Source of the DNA: Streptomyces sp. CA-278952
Lineage (GTDB): Bacteria; Actinomycetota; Actinomycetes; Streptomycetales; Streptomycetaceae
Length of the DNA: 64,000 nt
Direction: 5' to 3'
Assembly (NCBI RefSeq): GCF_028747205.1
Contig: NZ_CP112880.1
Coordinates: 5,828,001 to 5,892,000 of the forward strand
Below, piece after piece: positions 20,201 to 32,200 of the stretch. Both the position numbers and the translations under genes were made by a program. Below the pieces are notes generated by a model that saw nothing but the letters and a program-made list of their open reading frames with translations, did not search any database and had not been told where the DNA came from. Numbering within the stretch: position 1 is the first letter of the stretch; the number at the start of each line of letters is the position of its first letter.

Positions 20201-23200
20201 GTCCCCGCCGACGTCCTCGACACCACGCTGAGGCTGGTGAAGGCCCTGCGGCGGTCGTTCGGCGCCGACGTGGCATCGGACGGGCAGTTCGGGGCGCTGC
20301 TGAGTGGCATCGGGGCCCTGGAGAACATGCGCCGGGCCGATCCGCATCTGCGCGTCATGGGGCCGTTCACCCTCCACCACCTGCACCTGGTCACGCACGC
20401 GCGCCACCGGCGCACCAGCAACGACCCGCCGTCCCGGGACGACGTCCGGCGGGTCCTGCTCGACGCCGCCGGGAAGAAGGAGGAGGCCGCCGCCGGGCGG
20501 CTGACGCTGCACCAGTACACGCCCCTGCCGTCGCTGGACTGGGCGCTGAAGCGCCTGGCCGGGCGGGATCTGGCCGCGCTCGCCGCCGACGTGCTGCGGC
20601 TGCCGGACGCGGCCGCGGTGTCGCGTCCGGACCAGAGCCGGCTGGTGTGGGGTGCGGTCAGGGCCGCCGAGTACCTGCGGTCGGTGACCGACCCCGTGGC
20701 CCTGGCGAAGAAGGCGCTGCACCTTCCCGCCTCCGCCGACCTGACGGCGGACGAGGCGGGCGACCGGCTGCTGTGGCTGATGGCCGGCGCGACCGTCTCC
20801 GGGTTCGACCCCGCCGACCCGGCGGACCTCGCCGCCTGGGACCTCGTACGGCACGGCGCCCTCGACGACAGCACCCGGCTGACGGCCGACGGCGTGCCTA
20901 CCGGCCGCGACTGGACCCGCCGGCCCGTCATCGGGGACATCGCGACCGACGGGTACCTCGTCTCGCCCGACGGCGGCCTGGACGGCGCCACCCCGTACCC
21001 GGCACCGTGGCCCGACGCCCCGCCGGGATCGGCCGCGAAGGCGTACGTGGTCCACGCGGACAGCACGAACGGCCATGTCTCCATGCCCTGGCCCGACGGC
21101 TCCAGCCGCTGGGTGCCGGGCAGCGAGATCGCCGCCCTGCTCCGCCACGACCGGGTCCACCAGCAGATCGCCCTGCGCGCCCCGCTGCTCGTGGTCGGCG
21201 CCCACGCCAACCCCGGCGGGCTCGCGCAGCACATCGGCGGGCGTGCGGGAACGGCCCGGACGACGCTGTTGTCCGAGCTGCCCAGCGCCCCCGTCCCGCA
21301 CCCGTCGAGCGGTCGGAACGTGATCGTCCTGACGGAGGGGACGACCACGCGGCCGGACCACTGGCAGACCCGGCGGCCCGCCGCCCTGCCCGGCGTCTCC
21401 GCCCAGCAGGGCTCCCTCCACACGTTCACCGGGCGGGCGCCCGGGACCGAGTCCTCCACGGCGGTGGCGACCCCGTCCACCGCCGTCGCGCCCGCCGCGC
21501 TCTCGCCGTACGTACGCGACCACGGCCGGCGCCACGACGGGCACGTCGGCCTCGTCCTCCACGAGCCGACCCCCGCCACCGTCCTGGACGGACTGCACCG
21601 GAGCATCGTCGAGGCCCTCGGCGCCGACCCGGAGGACGCGGACGGACAGCGGCTGCTGATCCAGCTCCAGGACGTGCTGAGCGCCGAGGAGATCGAGCTG
21701 AACCGCCCGTACCTGCGCAGCCGCCAGGGACACCGGATCGCGCTCCGGCACGGCGGCCGCAACCGGACGGTGGACGTACGCCTCTCCTACGCCGACCCCG
21801 TACGGTCCACGAAGTACGGCGGCGACACCGGCCTGCGCCCGCCGACCCTCCCGGACATGGGGGTCGAGGCCAGGGCGGGCGGCGGGCAGTCCTCCTCGCA
21901 CGTGGAGGGCGCGGGCAACATCCGCACCGGCTCGGTGCCGTGGAGCGGGATCTTCCCGGACGACCGCGCCGGGGCGCTCCGCTGGTGGGACAGCACCGTC
22001 AACGTGTCCGCGACGCACAACCAGCTCACCCAGTCCGTCACCGTCGGCGAGACCTTCCTGGTCACGAGCAAGCAGCAGGCCGAGGAGCCCGCGCACCCGA
22101 TGGACGTCGACGGGCGGTGGCAGATCCAGCTCGACACCCCCCGCGAGGGCGAGACCGACAACTGGCAGCCCGAGCAGTCGCACGGCGCCCTCACGATCTG
22201 GTTCCACGAGCACCTCGCCTTCGACGGCGACGACACCACCGCGCTGCCGGAGCCAGGCGACGTCGACGACCTGCCGCTGTGGGGCGGCGACAGCGTCGCC
22301 GAACCGCGCCGCCTGCTGACCGAACTGCTCCAGGACGACACGTTCGCGGTGCTGCGGGACCTCGACGAGGACTCGGAACGGGCGCTGGAGGACTTCCTCT
22401 CGCAGCGGATGCTCCAGGGCACCCCGCACCTCCAGCGCGACGGCGGGGTGTTCTCGCCGACCCTCCTGGACGACGACGGCAACGCGGTCGGCGTCCTGGA
22501 ACTGACCGCGGTGATCGAACCGGGACGGCCGATGCGCAAGAGCGCCGACGGCAAGTCCACGCTGGAGACCTGGTTCTCGCACGCCTCCAGCGTGGACAAG
22601 TCGGCCAAGCTGACCAGCGGTATGGGCGTCGAGGCGGCCGGCGGACCGGCGTTCACCACCGACCACACCCCCGGCCACCCCGCTGCCGCCTCGTCCTTCG
22701 GCGGCAACCTCATGGGCAAGGCCGCCGTCAACTGGCAGCTGACCGACCAGCTCAGCAACGTCAGCAGCGCCACGCTCATGCACGGGCTCCGCACCAAGAG
22801 CAGCCACCTGCTGACCAGCGGCCGGGTCGCCTACACCGCGACGCTGCACCGGGCCGGCGGCGGCCGGGTCAGCTCCACCTTCGGGCCGTGGCCGGACGGC
22901 CTGCGGCTGCGCATCGCCCAGCGCGCCACGATGGCGGGCCACCGCCCGACCCCCGAGGAACGGCGCGACCTCCCCGAGCACCTGGAGAAGCTGGAGAGCA
23001 TCGGGTACACGGAGACGCCGCTGAAGGTGGACGGAGCGGACCCGCTGTTCACCGCCGCCGAGGCATGGCTGCGCGGGGAGGGGTTCCTGCCGCCCGTCCG
23101 GCCCCGGAACAGGGCTGCGGCGTTCCGGCTGGACGAGCCGCTCGTCGTGGCTCAGTTGGAGAACCTGCGACGGCTGCGGCAGATGCGATCGACCTTCGGT

Positions 23201-26200
23201 CTCGCCTCGTCGGCGCCCGACGCCGTGGACGGCGGGCAGTCGGTCTGGTTCGAGCGGCCGAACGCGGTCTCGGGCACCCGCCGGGTGCAGCTGGTCTTCT
23301 CCGCCGCGCGGGACACCTCGCGCCCCGCCGTCCACACCCGCCGGCTGCCCGACGTGCTGCACGTCGGCTCCAGCTCGTACGAGTCCGGCGGCGCCCGCCA
23401 GCGGGGCACGGCGCTGAGCGGCGCCCTCGGAGGCGGCGGCGGTCTCAACGCCCCCGTCGCCCGCGGCTCCTGGGGGCTGAACACGGCCCCGGACTACCTC
23501 GGCACCCGACAGCTCACGGACGCCTCCTCCACCGCCCGCCAGGTCGGCTACGACCAGTTCACGATGACCACCCGGAACGGCAGCGAACTGTTCGAGGTGC
23601 CCGCCAGGCTCGGCCTCGACCTGTACGAGGGCACCGACGAGGACCCGCTCGTCCGGTTCGCCGAAACCGACGCCGACGGGAACCCGGTGCGGGCCGAGGC
23701 GGAGCCCGAGGCGGCGGACGACCTGGAGATGCAGCTCCAGGCCCCCGCCGCACACACCGTTGCGGGGAGCGTCCGACTGCTGGTGCCGCACTACCGCACC
23801 CGCGTCCCCGCACCCGCCCCGGCCCCCGCGCCCCGCCCGGCACAGGTGATCCGGCAGCCCGTCACCGACGGCGGGCCGACGGACGACCAGCGGCGCCTCG
23901 CCCTCGTCGACGACCGCGGCCGTCCGCTGCCCGGCCTGACCAGGCTCCCGGAAGGCGCCATCGTCGACACCTTCCGGGGCACCACCGCGCTGATGACGGC
24001 CCTGCGGCAGATTGTCGCGGGCACCTACCCGGGCAGTCCGGGCCGGGGCCGTGTCGGGCGCGCCGTCCAGCGCGCCTCCGCGACGCTGTCCGGGCTGGCC
24101 ACGGAGACCGCCCGGCGGGGCTCCGCGGTGAAGGAGGCGCTCCCGGCGAGCCTGTCCGGCGCCGTCAACCGGGCCGGCTCGGCTGTCAACTGGGCCGCCG
24201 CACCGGTGGTCTGGGCGGCCAAGACGTCCACGGACGGTGCGGCGGCGACCTACAAGTGGACTTCCGTCGCCGTGGCGGGCGCCTCCCTGAACGATCGTGG
24301 CACCCTGGCGGCCGAGACCCGCCAGGACGCGATCAGGCCCGGCCAGCTCATCTCCAGGGCCCCGCAGATCCTGGGCGGCGTCTACGTGGTGGAAGGGCTG
24401 ACGCTGCCCGGCATGGCGGCCGACCAGGTGATGATGCTGGAGGTCACCGGCTACCTCTCCAACCCCCGCAACCTGGGCTCCGAATCGCTCTACTCGGAGC
24501 AGGACGTCCTGAGCGGCGACACCGCCGGCCGGCAGCGCGGCGTCGGCGTCACCCACCAGGGGAACCTCCAGTTCACGGCGTTGCAGGCGGCCCCGACCCC
24601 GCCCGAGCTGCTGATCCACCAGGCCAACCCGGGCGGTCGCTACTCCCAGTCCCGCCGCACCGACGGCACCGCCACCGTGGGGTCCGGCACGAAGATCACC
24701 CACGCCACGGAGCACAGCGGCGACACGCTGTGGATCGGCAACGACCTGACGCTGCTGCTGACCGTCCGCCGGGGGGTGCGCAACATCGCGGGGAACACCG
24801 TCGGCCTGGGAGCCTTTGCCCCGGTCACGGTCGCCATCGATGTGCCGCGCGCCGTCACCTACCTGGCCCCCGCCCAGGCCGTGGCCCAACTGGCGGCCTG
24901 GTTCCAGGGCATGCCCGGCATACCCGCCCCGACGCTGAACCCGCTCGACGTTCCGCTGCCCGACCGGTACGCCCGGACCCGCCAGTTGGGCAAGGCGACC
25001 GTCCTGTCGGTCACCCAGCTCGACGACACGACCAACCGCCACGAGCGCCGCGACCGGATGCGCCAGGAGCTGACCGCCCTGGTGGAGAACGAGGCGCCGG
25101 GCGTCGTCCGCCCCGCCCACGCCTCCTACCTGTCGGGCGTGGCGACCGAGGTCGCCCGGGTCACCGAGCCCGCCGCGCTGCGCGCCCTGCCCGGACGGGG
25201 CCCCGGCGGGCAGGTGCGCTTCCACTTCCTCCACGTCGCCTTCGGCGGGGCGCGCCTGGTCGAAGTGACCCTGACCGCCGAACCGATGCTCCAGACGCCC
25301 GCCCTGCGCGGCCTGCGAGGGCGCAGGGCGCCCGCGGGCACCGGCCTGGAACACGTCGACACCCACACCCCGCAGTCCAGGGTGACCACTTCGGGGACCA
25401 CCACCGCCCGCCAGGGCACGGTCAACCCGGTCTCCCGCTACCCGCGCCCCGGCGCGACCGGGTGGACGGACCGCGCGGGGCCGTCCCTGGCGGTGGCCGA
25501 GACCCGCGCCCGTACGGCCCGCTCCGAAGTGGCGACGGAGGACCGCTTCTGGACGCGGTCGGGCAGCGTCGCCGACTTCGCCGTCGACTACCGCTACACC
25601 GCCTCCGTCCGCTCCCAGGTCGTGTGGCAGTGGCCGGCCAACATTCCCGGTGCCCTCTTCCAGGCCGGCCTGCTCAACCTGTCCGGCCTGGACGGGGACG
25701 TGGCGCAGCGGGTCACCGGCTGGATCGGGCGCCTGCTGCGCGGCCGCCCGGTCAGCCGGGTCTCCGTACCGGCGGCGACGGCCCTGCGGTTCGTCGCCTC
25801 CGAGGCCGACCAGCCCAAGCAGCACGAGGGGCCCCGCCGGCCCGCGCTGCTCGGCGGCGACCCGCTGCTGCTCACGGCGGCCGACGCCGCGGCCCAGGGG
25901 ACCACCCCCTTCCCACGGGGGGTCCGGCTGGAGACCACCGGCCCGACGCCGGTGTACGACTACAACGCCGCCCCGCAGCTGATGCAGGCGCTGCACGACG
26001 TCGACCCGCGCATGGCCGCCGCGTGGGGCCTGCCCGCGAACGCCTCGGCGGAGGCCGTCGCCGCGCGGCTCGGCGAGCTGATCCAGGCCGGCGAGATCAG
26101 CCTCGACCCCTCCCGCACGGCGGCGGGCCTGACCGGCGTGATGCCCGGCAGTTGGCCGGTCGAGAGCCCCGGCACCGCACCGTCCCTGCGCATATCCCTG

Positions 26201-29200
26201 CACAACCCGCGACCGGTCACGGAGGCGGGCGACGTCGCCATCGACCGGGTCCGCCGGCAGAACCGCACGGCGGCGGTGGCCTCGTCCGCCGCCGGTTCCT
26301 TCGTCCTCAACCAGCAGGGCTCCTACAGCCTGGCCAACGGCAGCCGCCAGGTGCTCGGGGTGACCTTCCCCCTGGCGGCGCAGCAGCCCCACGCCCTCTC
26401 GTCGGGGGGCAACGCCTCCGCCTTCTCCTTCAGCCGGCTGCGGACCGGGGCGACCAGCGATCCGGCGGACCGGCGCATCCCCCGCACCTACGAGACCCTG
26501 GTCGACACCGTCATCGAGGTCAACGGCCCCGACGGCGTCCGGTACGTCACCGGCAGCTCCACCACCCGGCTCTGGGAACGCGACGTCCTCGGCTTCGGCG
26601 TCACCCCGGCGCGACCGGGCCCGCGGATCTACGACCTGCCCGCGATCCTCGCCGACCAGGACGCGGACGACCTGCGCGACTGGGCCCAGCACCCGGTCAC
26701 CGACCTGCCGGACGTGCTGGCGGACGCCCTCGACGAGCAGGACGCGTCGGCGGAGCTGTGGCTCGCGCTCGGCTCCGACCCGGACGGCACCCGACTGGCC
26801 CGCGCCCTGTTCGTCGGCTCCCTGACGGCTGCCCGGACCGGGAAGCCGGTCGAGCTGGTCATCCGCACCGGCCAGGGGCTCCGGAACTGGCCCTTCGCCG
26901 CCGACGGCTCGCTCACCGACACCACCGCGGCCACCGACGAGGCATGGCAGAACGTGGCGGACACCATCGGCGTCCACCTCGGCGCCGTACGGGCCGAGGC
27001 GGCGGCCCGGTACCGCGAGGGGCGGCTGACCCGGCGGCAGCCCGGAGCGCTCACCGCGCTGGACGCCGCCGACCGAACGCTGGACACCGCCACCACCGCT
27101 CACCGGGACGCCGACCGCGCCCACACGGCCGCCCGCCGCACCGCCGCGACCGTGACGACGGAACTCACCACGCTGCGGGGCCGGATCACCGAGGGGCGGG
27201 CGGAGATCACCCGGTTCGACACCGAGGCCCGCGAGGCACGAACCCGCTACGACCACACCGCCGACGAGGAGCGCCGGCTCCACGCCCGGTGGCAGCGGGC
27301 ACGTGCCGAGGTGGCCCGGCTCGAAGAGCTGGTCGCCGCCGCCCCGGGCGCCGATCCGGCGTCCCCGGACGGGCAGGACGCCCTGGAAGCGGCGGCCGAA
27401 CAGGCCGATGCGCTCCGGGATCAGGGCCGGGCCTTGCACCAGCGGCGCGAGGAGGACCTCGACACGGCGGAGACCGCCCGCGAGACGGCGCGGGAACTGC
27501 GGACCGGACTGGAGCGGGCCCTCGCCCGGGAGACCACGCTCGCCGGGAACCTCCGGCGCGCCCAGGCGGGCGTGGCCGAGGCCGCTCGTGTCCTGCGGCA
27601 GGCGGAGGCCGGGCTGCGGCGGGCGACCGGGGCCCGCGACGCGATCCGGGACCAGGCCGACGGCATCGAGACCGAACTGGTCGCAGTGCGCGACGAGTTG
27701 AGCGAGCAGTCGCGCCGCCACACCCAGGCGTGGGACGACCTCCCCGCCCTCACCGACGCGCTGGAGACCGGCCGCCGCGCCGAGGGGCTCGGCGACGGCC
27801 CGTCCCTGCGCAGCACCGTCTCCTCGGCGCCCGCCCGCCCGACCCGGGCCGGGCGGCTGCGCGGACAGCCCCTGCCCGCCCCGCCGCCGGAGACCACAGC
27901 CACAGCCACGGCCCCGACGCCCGCCGCGACGCCGACGCCCGTACCGCGCCCCGACCTGCCCGTGGCCGAACGCACCGAACTGGCCGCGCGGCTGGCCGCG
28001 ATGACCGAGGACGAGCGCACCTCCCGGCTGCTGTCGCTGTCGTCCGCCGACCGGGAGGCCCTGGCCGCCGACCGGGCGCTCAGTGCCGGGCTGCGCCGGG
28101 CCTTGGCCGCCGAGGAGTTCGCCCGTACCGCCGCCCTCCTGATGGTCGACGTGCCGCCCGGCGTGGACCTCCCCGTCTCCTCCGGCATCGAGGCGCGGGC
28201 ACAGGTGGCCCGGATGCTGCGCTCGCCCGCCGTGGCCGAACGCATGCTGAACGAGGGCGCGCGGCTGATCGTGGTCCCCAAGGACGCCGCGACGACCGCC
28301 CTCGACCCGTTCAGCACCCTGCGGGGCGAGACGGACGAGAACGCGCGCCCCTTCGACATCCTGCGCGGAGTGGAGGCCGGCGGGCTGGTCGCCGTCGGCG
28401 AGGAGAACCTCCTGGGCGACACCACCGCCGTACCCGGCTCGGGGCTGTACGCCGACGGCTACTCCGCCGCGACCCACGAGTTCGCGCACGCCCTCCACCG
28501 CCACGGCCTCACCGACGGACAGCGCCGGCTCATCACCGAGGCGTACCACGACAAGGTGCTGGCGGGCGGCTTCGGCGCCTGGCCCGACGGGCCGCCGTAC
28601 GACAGCTCCGGCATCCACCGCAACTACTCGGCCCGGAACGAGTTCGAGTACTTCGCCCAGCTCACCAACGCCTACCTCGGCACGAACACCGGCACCGACC
28701 CCTACACCGGCCACCCCCGCAACAACGGAGCGAAGTGGGTCCGGCGCAACGAGCCGAAGCTGCTGCCACTGCTCCGCGAGCTCTACGGACCCGATCCGAA
28801 GGCCGTACACCCCTGGGGCGCCAACCCCCGGGCCCAGGAGGACACCTGGGCGGCCTTCCGCGCCCTGTGGGACGAGAACGACGGGGCGTACGAACCACAA
28901 CCCCACGCGCCTGTCCCCGCGCCGCCCGCCCCACCGCGCTCCGCCCCGCTCAGCCGCCCCCGGCTGACGGCGACGGCCCGGCGGATCGCGGGCCCCGCAC
29001 CGCGCCGGGGAGGCCTCACCGTGCGGCGGTGCCTGGTGTTGCTGGGCGCGCTCCGCGACGCCCTGTATCCGGGTGGCGTGCGCCCGGCCGGCACGGTCGA
29101 CGACGCCGCGCTCGGCACCGCGACACCGGCCTCCGCCCTGGTCACGGGGCCGGGCTGGAGCCCCGTGGGCTCCTGGGAGGCGGTGGCCCGGTCCGTCGCC

Positions 29201-32200
29201 GACCAGGGGCCGGGCGCGGCGGCGTTCGTCCTGGCACGCCGTCAGGGCGATGCGTTGGGCCACGCGTGGGCCGCCTACCACCTGGGCGGATTCGACGGTG
29301 TGATGTGGGTGGACCTCTCGGCCCGGGACGGCCGGCAGCTTTCCTCCGCGCCGCCCCCGGTCGCGGCGTCCGAGGCGCGGGCCATGGTCGTCGGCCCGGC
29401 GGGCCGGGCCGTCGAGAGCGCCCTGCCCGCCTTCGCCGCGTCGTCGTCCACCCCGCACGCCCTGCTGGACGCGGCGACCGCCCGCGCCTACGGAGCCATC
29501 GGCCTGGAGATCGAACGGCGGCTGGTCTTCGTGATCAGCGGCCTCGGCGACGTCCCGGCCAAGCAGACCCTGGCCACCGCCCCCGGCTTCACGATCGTCA
29601 CGGACCACGGGAGCGTCACGCGGACGGCCGACGGCCGCCTGCACCTGACCTTTCCGCCCGTGGCGCCGGGCGACCCGAAGCCCCAGCAGTTCGGCTACCT
29701 CATCGGCGAGATCGTCGTCGAGCCGATGGCGGTGCTCCCGGGAGAGCGGCGGCAGTCCGCCGAGGAGACGCTGGAGCGGCTCGCGCGGGTGGAGCGGGCC
29801 CTGGACGGCCGCGACGAGCCGGGCGCCGCCCCCCAGGTGGCCCTCGCCGACCTCCTGCCGGCCGAGGACGGTTGGACGGTCACCGACCTGGGCGGCAGGG
29901 CCCTGGTCGGCCAGACCCCGGTCCGGACGAACCGCGCCTACGTGCAGCCCACCACCGGCTTCCCCGCCCTGGGGCTGAGCCTGCTCCAGGACCGGGCGGT
30001 GGACCGGCTGCCGAAGGGCGCGATCGGGGCCGTGGAGGCATCGGGCCGGGAGTTCGCGATGAAGGCCACCGCGGAGTTCGTCCGCGCCGTCACCGGGCGG
30101 ACCGACGTGCCCGACGTGGTCGTCCCCTTCCTCGCACCGGTCCCCGACGTCGACGACCTGTGGGGCTACCTCCGGTTCGCCTACGCCCACACCGTCGCCC
30201 GGCCGACCGGTGTCATCCTCAACCAGGGTCCCGCCGCGTTCATGGTGAAGAACGGCCTGGCGGTGGCGTCGCGCCCGGCCCTCGACCGGGTCCTGCGGGC
30301 GCTGCGCCCCCGGGCCAGGAACTTCCTGGACCTGCACCACGACGGCATCAGCGCGGGCCTCGCCGCCACGCTCGGACGGCTGCTGGAGCTCTACCGCCGG
30401 ACCATCACCCCGGACAAGCCCCTCTTCCCGGGCTACTTCGACGCCACGATCGGCGACGTCCCCTCCGCGCGCGAGCACACGACCTCCGTGCTGACCGGGC
30501 GCACCTCCGAGGGCGAGGTCGTCACGCAGAAGCAGACGGTCGACATGGACGACCACCGGTATCCGGCCCTGGACACCGACGACGGCCGCCTCGACATCCC
30601 GCTGGTCCTCACGGAACTGCGTCACTTCGCTTACGCAGGTGAGCAGTTGATGACGCCGGAGGAGATCCGGCGGGCCGTGGCCGAGCTGGCGGAGCTGAGC
30701 CGCGAGGCCTACCGCCGGGCCCTCGCGCAGCGGGCACCGCTGCCCGACGACGTCCTGACCGAGTCCCTGAACCGCATCCTGGACAACGAGGCCGTGCGGG
30801 GCCTCGCCCACTTCGTCCAGATGGTCCTCATGGCCGGCCTGCCCCAGCCGTCGGGCCCCACCCGCCGCCTGATGTCGGTGGGTGAGAGCCAGCAGATCTC
30901 CCGTGCCCTGGGCGAGTACGCGCTCGGCACCCCGCTGCCCGCCGACCACCCCCTGCACCGGGCCCTGCGCACGGCGGTCCAGGAGGCGGCCGACGCCGTC
31001 GAGACGCTCCCCCCGGGGCACCGGCCCCGGCTCCAGGCCATGGTCACCGCCGCGCGGGGCGCCCTGGAAGTCCTGGCAGACCCGGAGCGGACCCCGCCGC
31101 CGATGGTGTGGGCGTCCGAACTGATCGCGGCCGACGGCTCCCGCGTCCTCCTGGACCGGGTCCTCGCGGTCAGGCACCGCGCCGCCGACGGCACCCCGCT
31201 GGGCACCTCCTCCCGCCCCGACCAGGACTGGCAGGACGCCCGCCGGCAGACGTACGGGCTGCTGCGCGAGGTGGTCGGCTTCACCTACGTGCGCCCCGGC
31301 CCGGTGACCCTGGAGAGCCCGGTCCAGAACCTGCCGTTCCACGACGCCTACCTGGTCGGACTGCGCGGCGGACCCGAGACCGCCGCGCTGGCCCTGTCCG
31401 ACGGCACCGACGCCGTCGTCGACTACGCGCGGATCGTGGACTTCCTGTTCGCGTTCGACGGACATCTGACAGCGCTCGTCCCCGGCCGCCCCGTCGTGGT
31501 GGCGGGGGCCGATCTGGCGGGCCCGCCCTCCGCGGACCCGCTGGAGACGCCGGTGGCCGGCCAGATCCTGGCCAACGGCCTGGGCCACTGGATCTGGACC
31601 ACCGGCAGCGGCATCGAACCCGTCCTCGCCCCGGGCGACGGACCGACCGGACCGCGCTGGCAGCTGGCCGAGAGCGACTGGTGGGCCGGGTTCCGCCCCG
31701 AGCCCACCACCCCCGAACTGGCCCGGTGGGCCGAGCGGATCACCGGCGACCGCGGCCGGGCGCCGGACGTCCTGCGGTGGGTCCGGGCGATCCGGCTGGT
31801 CTACGGCCCCACCGTCGACGATCAGGACAGCGCCCTCGCCACACTGCTCCACGGCTTCCGGGCGCTGGAGCACACCCGCGCGGCCAACGGCTTCACGACA
31901 CCGCTCACCTGGAGCGGCCTCCGTACCGCGATCAGCGCGTACTTCACCGCGAACGGGCAGGCCGAACCGCCTTTGCCGGTGGCGCTGCAGTTCCTGCTGC
32001 TCTCCGCCGCCGGATCGGCCGGGGTCGACCTGGAGCTCGCGGGGGCGGCGATCACTCCGCTCCACCACAGCGTGCGCGCCTGGAACGCACCCGCCTCGGG
32101 CGTCGTCGAGGATGTCACCGACCAGGACGAGGAGATGTCCCTCTTCGCCCCGGCGCCCGCCGCCCAGCCGGTCACACCGATCGCACCCGCGCCCTCATCC

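Noticed and set aside
19456..30642. A 3728-codon open frame in another + frame
   Set aside because: Arg/Pro/Gly-rich out-of-frame reading of the giant gene; no ribosome site or motif.
13667..32068. A 6133-codon open frame antisense to the giant gene
   Set aside because: Shadow of codon bias: with G/C at third positions the complementary frame rarely meets stops. The + strand frame carries recognisable motifs and ribosome sites; the antisense one is His/Arg/Gly-rich with no domain.
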